From assembly GCA_028565635.1 (NCBI GenBank), contig JAOXYB010053501.1, positions 1 through 11,399 of the forward strand: 11,399 bases of DNA. The letters are read 5' to 3'. The translations under genes and the position numbers were made by a program. This DNA is from Phoronis ovalis. Taxonomy: Eukaryota > Phoronida > Phoronidae. Under the pieces are notes generated by a model, which was not told the DNA's origin, ran no database searches, and saw only the letters and a program-made list of their open reading frames with translations. Positions 10,626-11,399 of the stretch are shown here, in pieces. Numbering within the stretch: position 1 is the first letter of the stretch; the number at the start of each line of letters is the position of its first letter.

Positions 10626-11125
10626 TGCCCGTCCACATAGTGGCTGGGCATATAGTTGTAGTGAAGGCATTGTCATCGTATGTAGCACTTTCCCTTGTCT
10701 AGTGATAATAGCTTCACTTTTCCTCTGATCTGCTTCATATTTGGTACAGGGTAAATACAGGTCACAATACAGGCTATGTATAATTTTGAACCGGATTACT
10801 TCCAATTTGGCCGACTAGCGGCCATGTTTGTTAATGAGAAGACATAACGGTGCATCTATAGTCATGAAGACGAAGTGCTACTTATACTAGTCAAAGGGGG
10901 TTCTACGAAGGCCATAAGTTGGTGGGTGGCTAGGTGACAATTTAAAATGACCTGTACGAATCTTCAACATTTTTCCATGTGTAACACTTTCTTTATCTCG
11001 CAAGAACTTCAGTTTATATCCGACAAGCTTCTTATTCAGACAGTAACAGGTACAGATCAAAGTACAGGTTCTGTGTAATGTTGACCCGGATTTCTTCCAA
11101 TATGGCTGTTGTTGGGAAGTAACTC
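10626..11125 (+). repeat. Second copy of the hairpin-headed array repeat (intron 6)
   Basis: Same family and orientation as 3249-4380 and better preserved. The palindromic head TGCCCGTCCAC-ATA-GTGGCTGGGCA (10626-10650) is followed by TATAGT. Then come CTTCATATTTGGTACAGGGT (10734-10753), AAATACAGGTCACAATACAGG, ATAATTTTGAACCGGATTAC, the small inverted repeat GGCC-GACTAGC-GGCC (10809-10823), GTTCTACGAAGGCCATAAG (10901-10919) and TTTAAAATGACC (10941-10952). A second partial unit begins at AACTTCAGTTT (11005-11015) and ends near TTCTTCCAATATGGCTG (11091-11107). Noncoding; it lies inside eEF1A intron 6, whose right end is not in the window. Confidence 0.85.
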
Positions 11126-11324
11126 CCATTTGTCTGGGGTTTTTTTTTTAACGTTCTTAGAAAGAATGATAACGGATTACATGCATGTATCGTGCTAGAC
11201 ATGAAACAAACAGCATGGATCCTGAGAAAAATTAAATTAAATAAAAATCTTACTATGTGTAATAATTGTACCCCCAGCAGTAGGCTGGAGGTACTTTGGA
11301 TTTACCCTGTAACCGCCGCGTGAA
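11126..11324 (+). other. Intron 6 sequence with a near-perfect hairpin
   Basis: AT-rich intronic sequence without a gene. At 11268-11294 an 11-base inverted repeat with one mismatch (GTACCCCCAGC ... GCTGGAGGTAC, 5-base loop) forms a compact hairpin, 30 bases upstream of the 70-bp dispersed repeat. A related string ATAATTGTACC.AGCA occurs at 6414-6427, upstream of the other 70-bp copy, hinting that both belong to one larger decayed element. Confidence 0.45.
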
Positions 11325-11394
11325 ATTCACTGTTATCGAGATATCTCAAGAAGGCAATGTGATATCCATTTGAAACTTAAATCGTATGTTACTC
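11325..11394 (+). repeat. 70-bp dispersed repeat, copy 2 (intron 6)
   Basis: Partner of 6552-6621 with six substitutions and no gaps. The last five bases of the window no longer match, so this copy appears to end just inside the edge. It includes the palindrome GAGATATCTC. Class unknown. Confidence 0.85.
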
Positions 11395-11399
11395 GCATT

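Noticed and set aside
10580-11399. Search for the domain 3 exon of eEF1A in the right end
   Set aside because: No VIILNHPGQ-like sequence in any plus-strand frame; the region is repeat-filled intron.

Overview
The window is animal nuclear DNA, AT-rich and intron-rich, covering the 5' three quarters of one gene on the + strand: translation elongation factor eEF1A. Five coding exons (4582-4725, 6791-6970, 9350-9517, 9791-10162, 10415-10579) join in frame into 343 codons of a protein of about 462 residues. All flanking introns have GT...AG ends and all are phase 0. The remaining ~119 residues (most of domain 3), the stop codon and the 3'UTR lie beyond the right edge. The insert near residues 213-224 that marks animal and fungal eEF1A is present, together with the switch and G motifs. 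Residue choices are unlike vertebrate or arthropod copies as I remember them, and the repeat load fits a non-model, probably aquatic, invertebrate; I cannot name the species.

Layout: 1-235 is a short G/C-run tandem repeat. 486-641 looks like the eEF1A promoter and a tiny noncoding first exon: E-box, CRE, TATA box, a TOP-like pyrimidine start about 31 bases downstream, and a CAG|GTATGG donor. Intron 1 (642-4548, inferred) lies in the 5'UTR. It holds two foldback elements with long terminal inverted repeats and perfect 9-bp target duplications (1464-1978 and 2432-3091), then a degenerate tandem repeat array (3249-4380). The second 5'UTR exon (4549-4581) runs straight into the start codon. Intron 2 (4726-6790) is mostly featureless. 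Intron 3 (6971-9349) holds a 736-bp hAT-type element that keeps a frameshifted zinc-finger fragment, and a 1.23-kb non-autonomous hAT-like element. Introns 4 and 5 are short (273 and 252 bp) and free of repeats. Intron 6 starts at 10580 and carries a second copy of the repeat array family and the second copy of a 70-bp dispersed repeat.

Functionally there is one host gene. Everything else I can support is noncoding repeat or transposon debris inside its long introns, while the two introns in the densest coding part have stayed clean. I see no novel protein system. The most interesting signals are the paired long-hairpin transposons inside the first intron of a gene expected to be very highly transcribed, and the hairpin-headed repeat family that occurs three times in the window.
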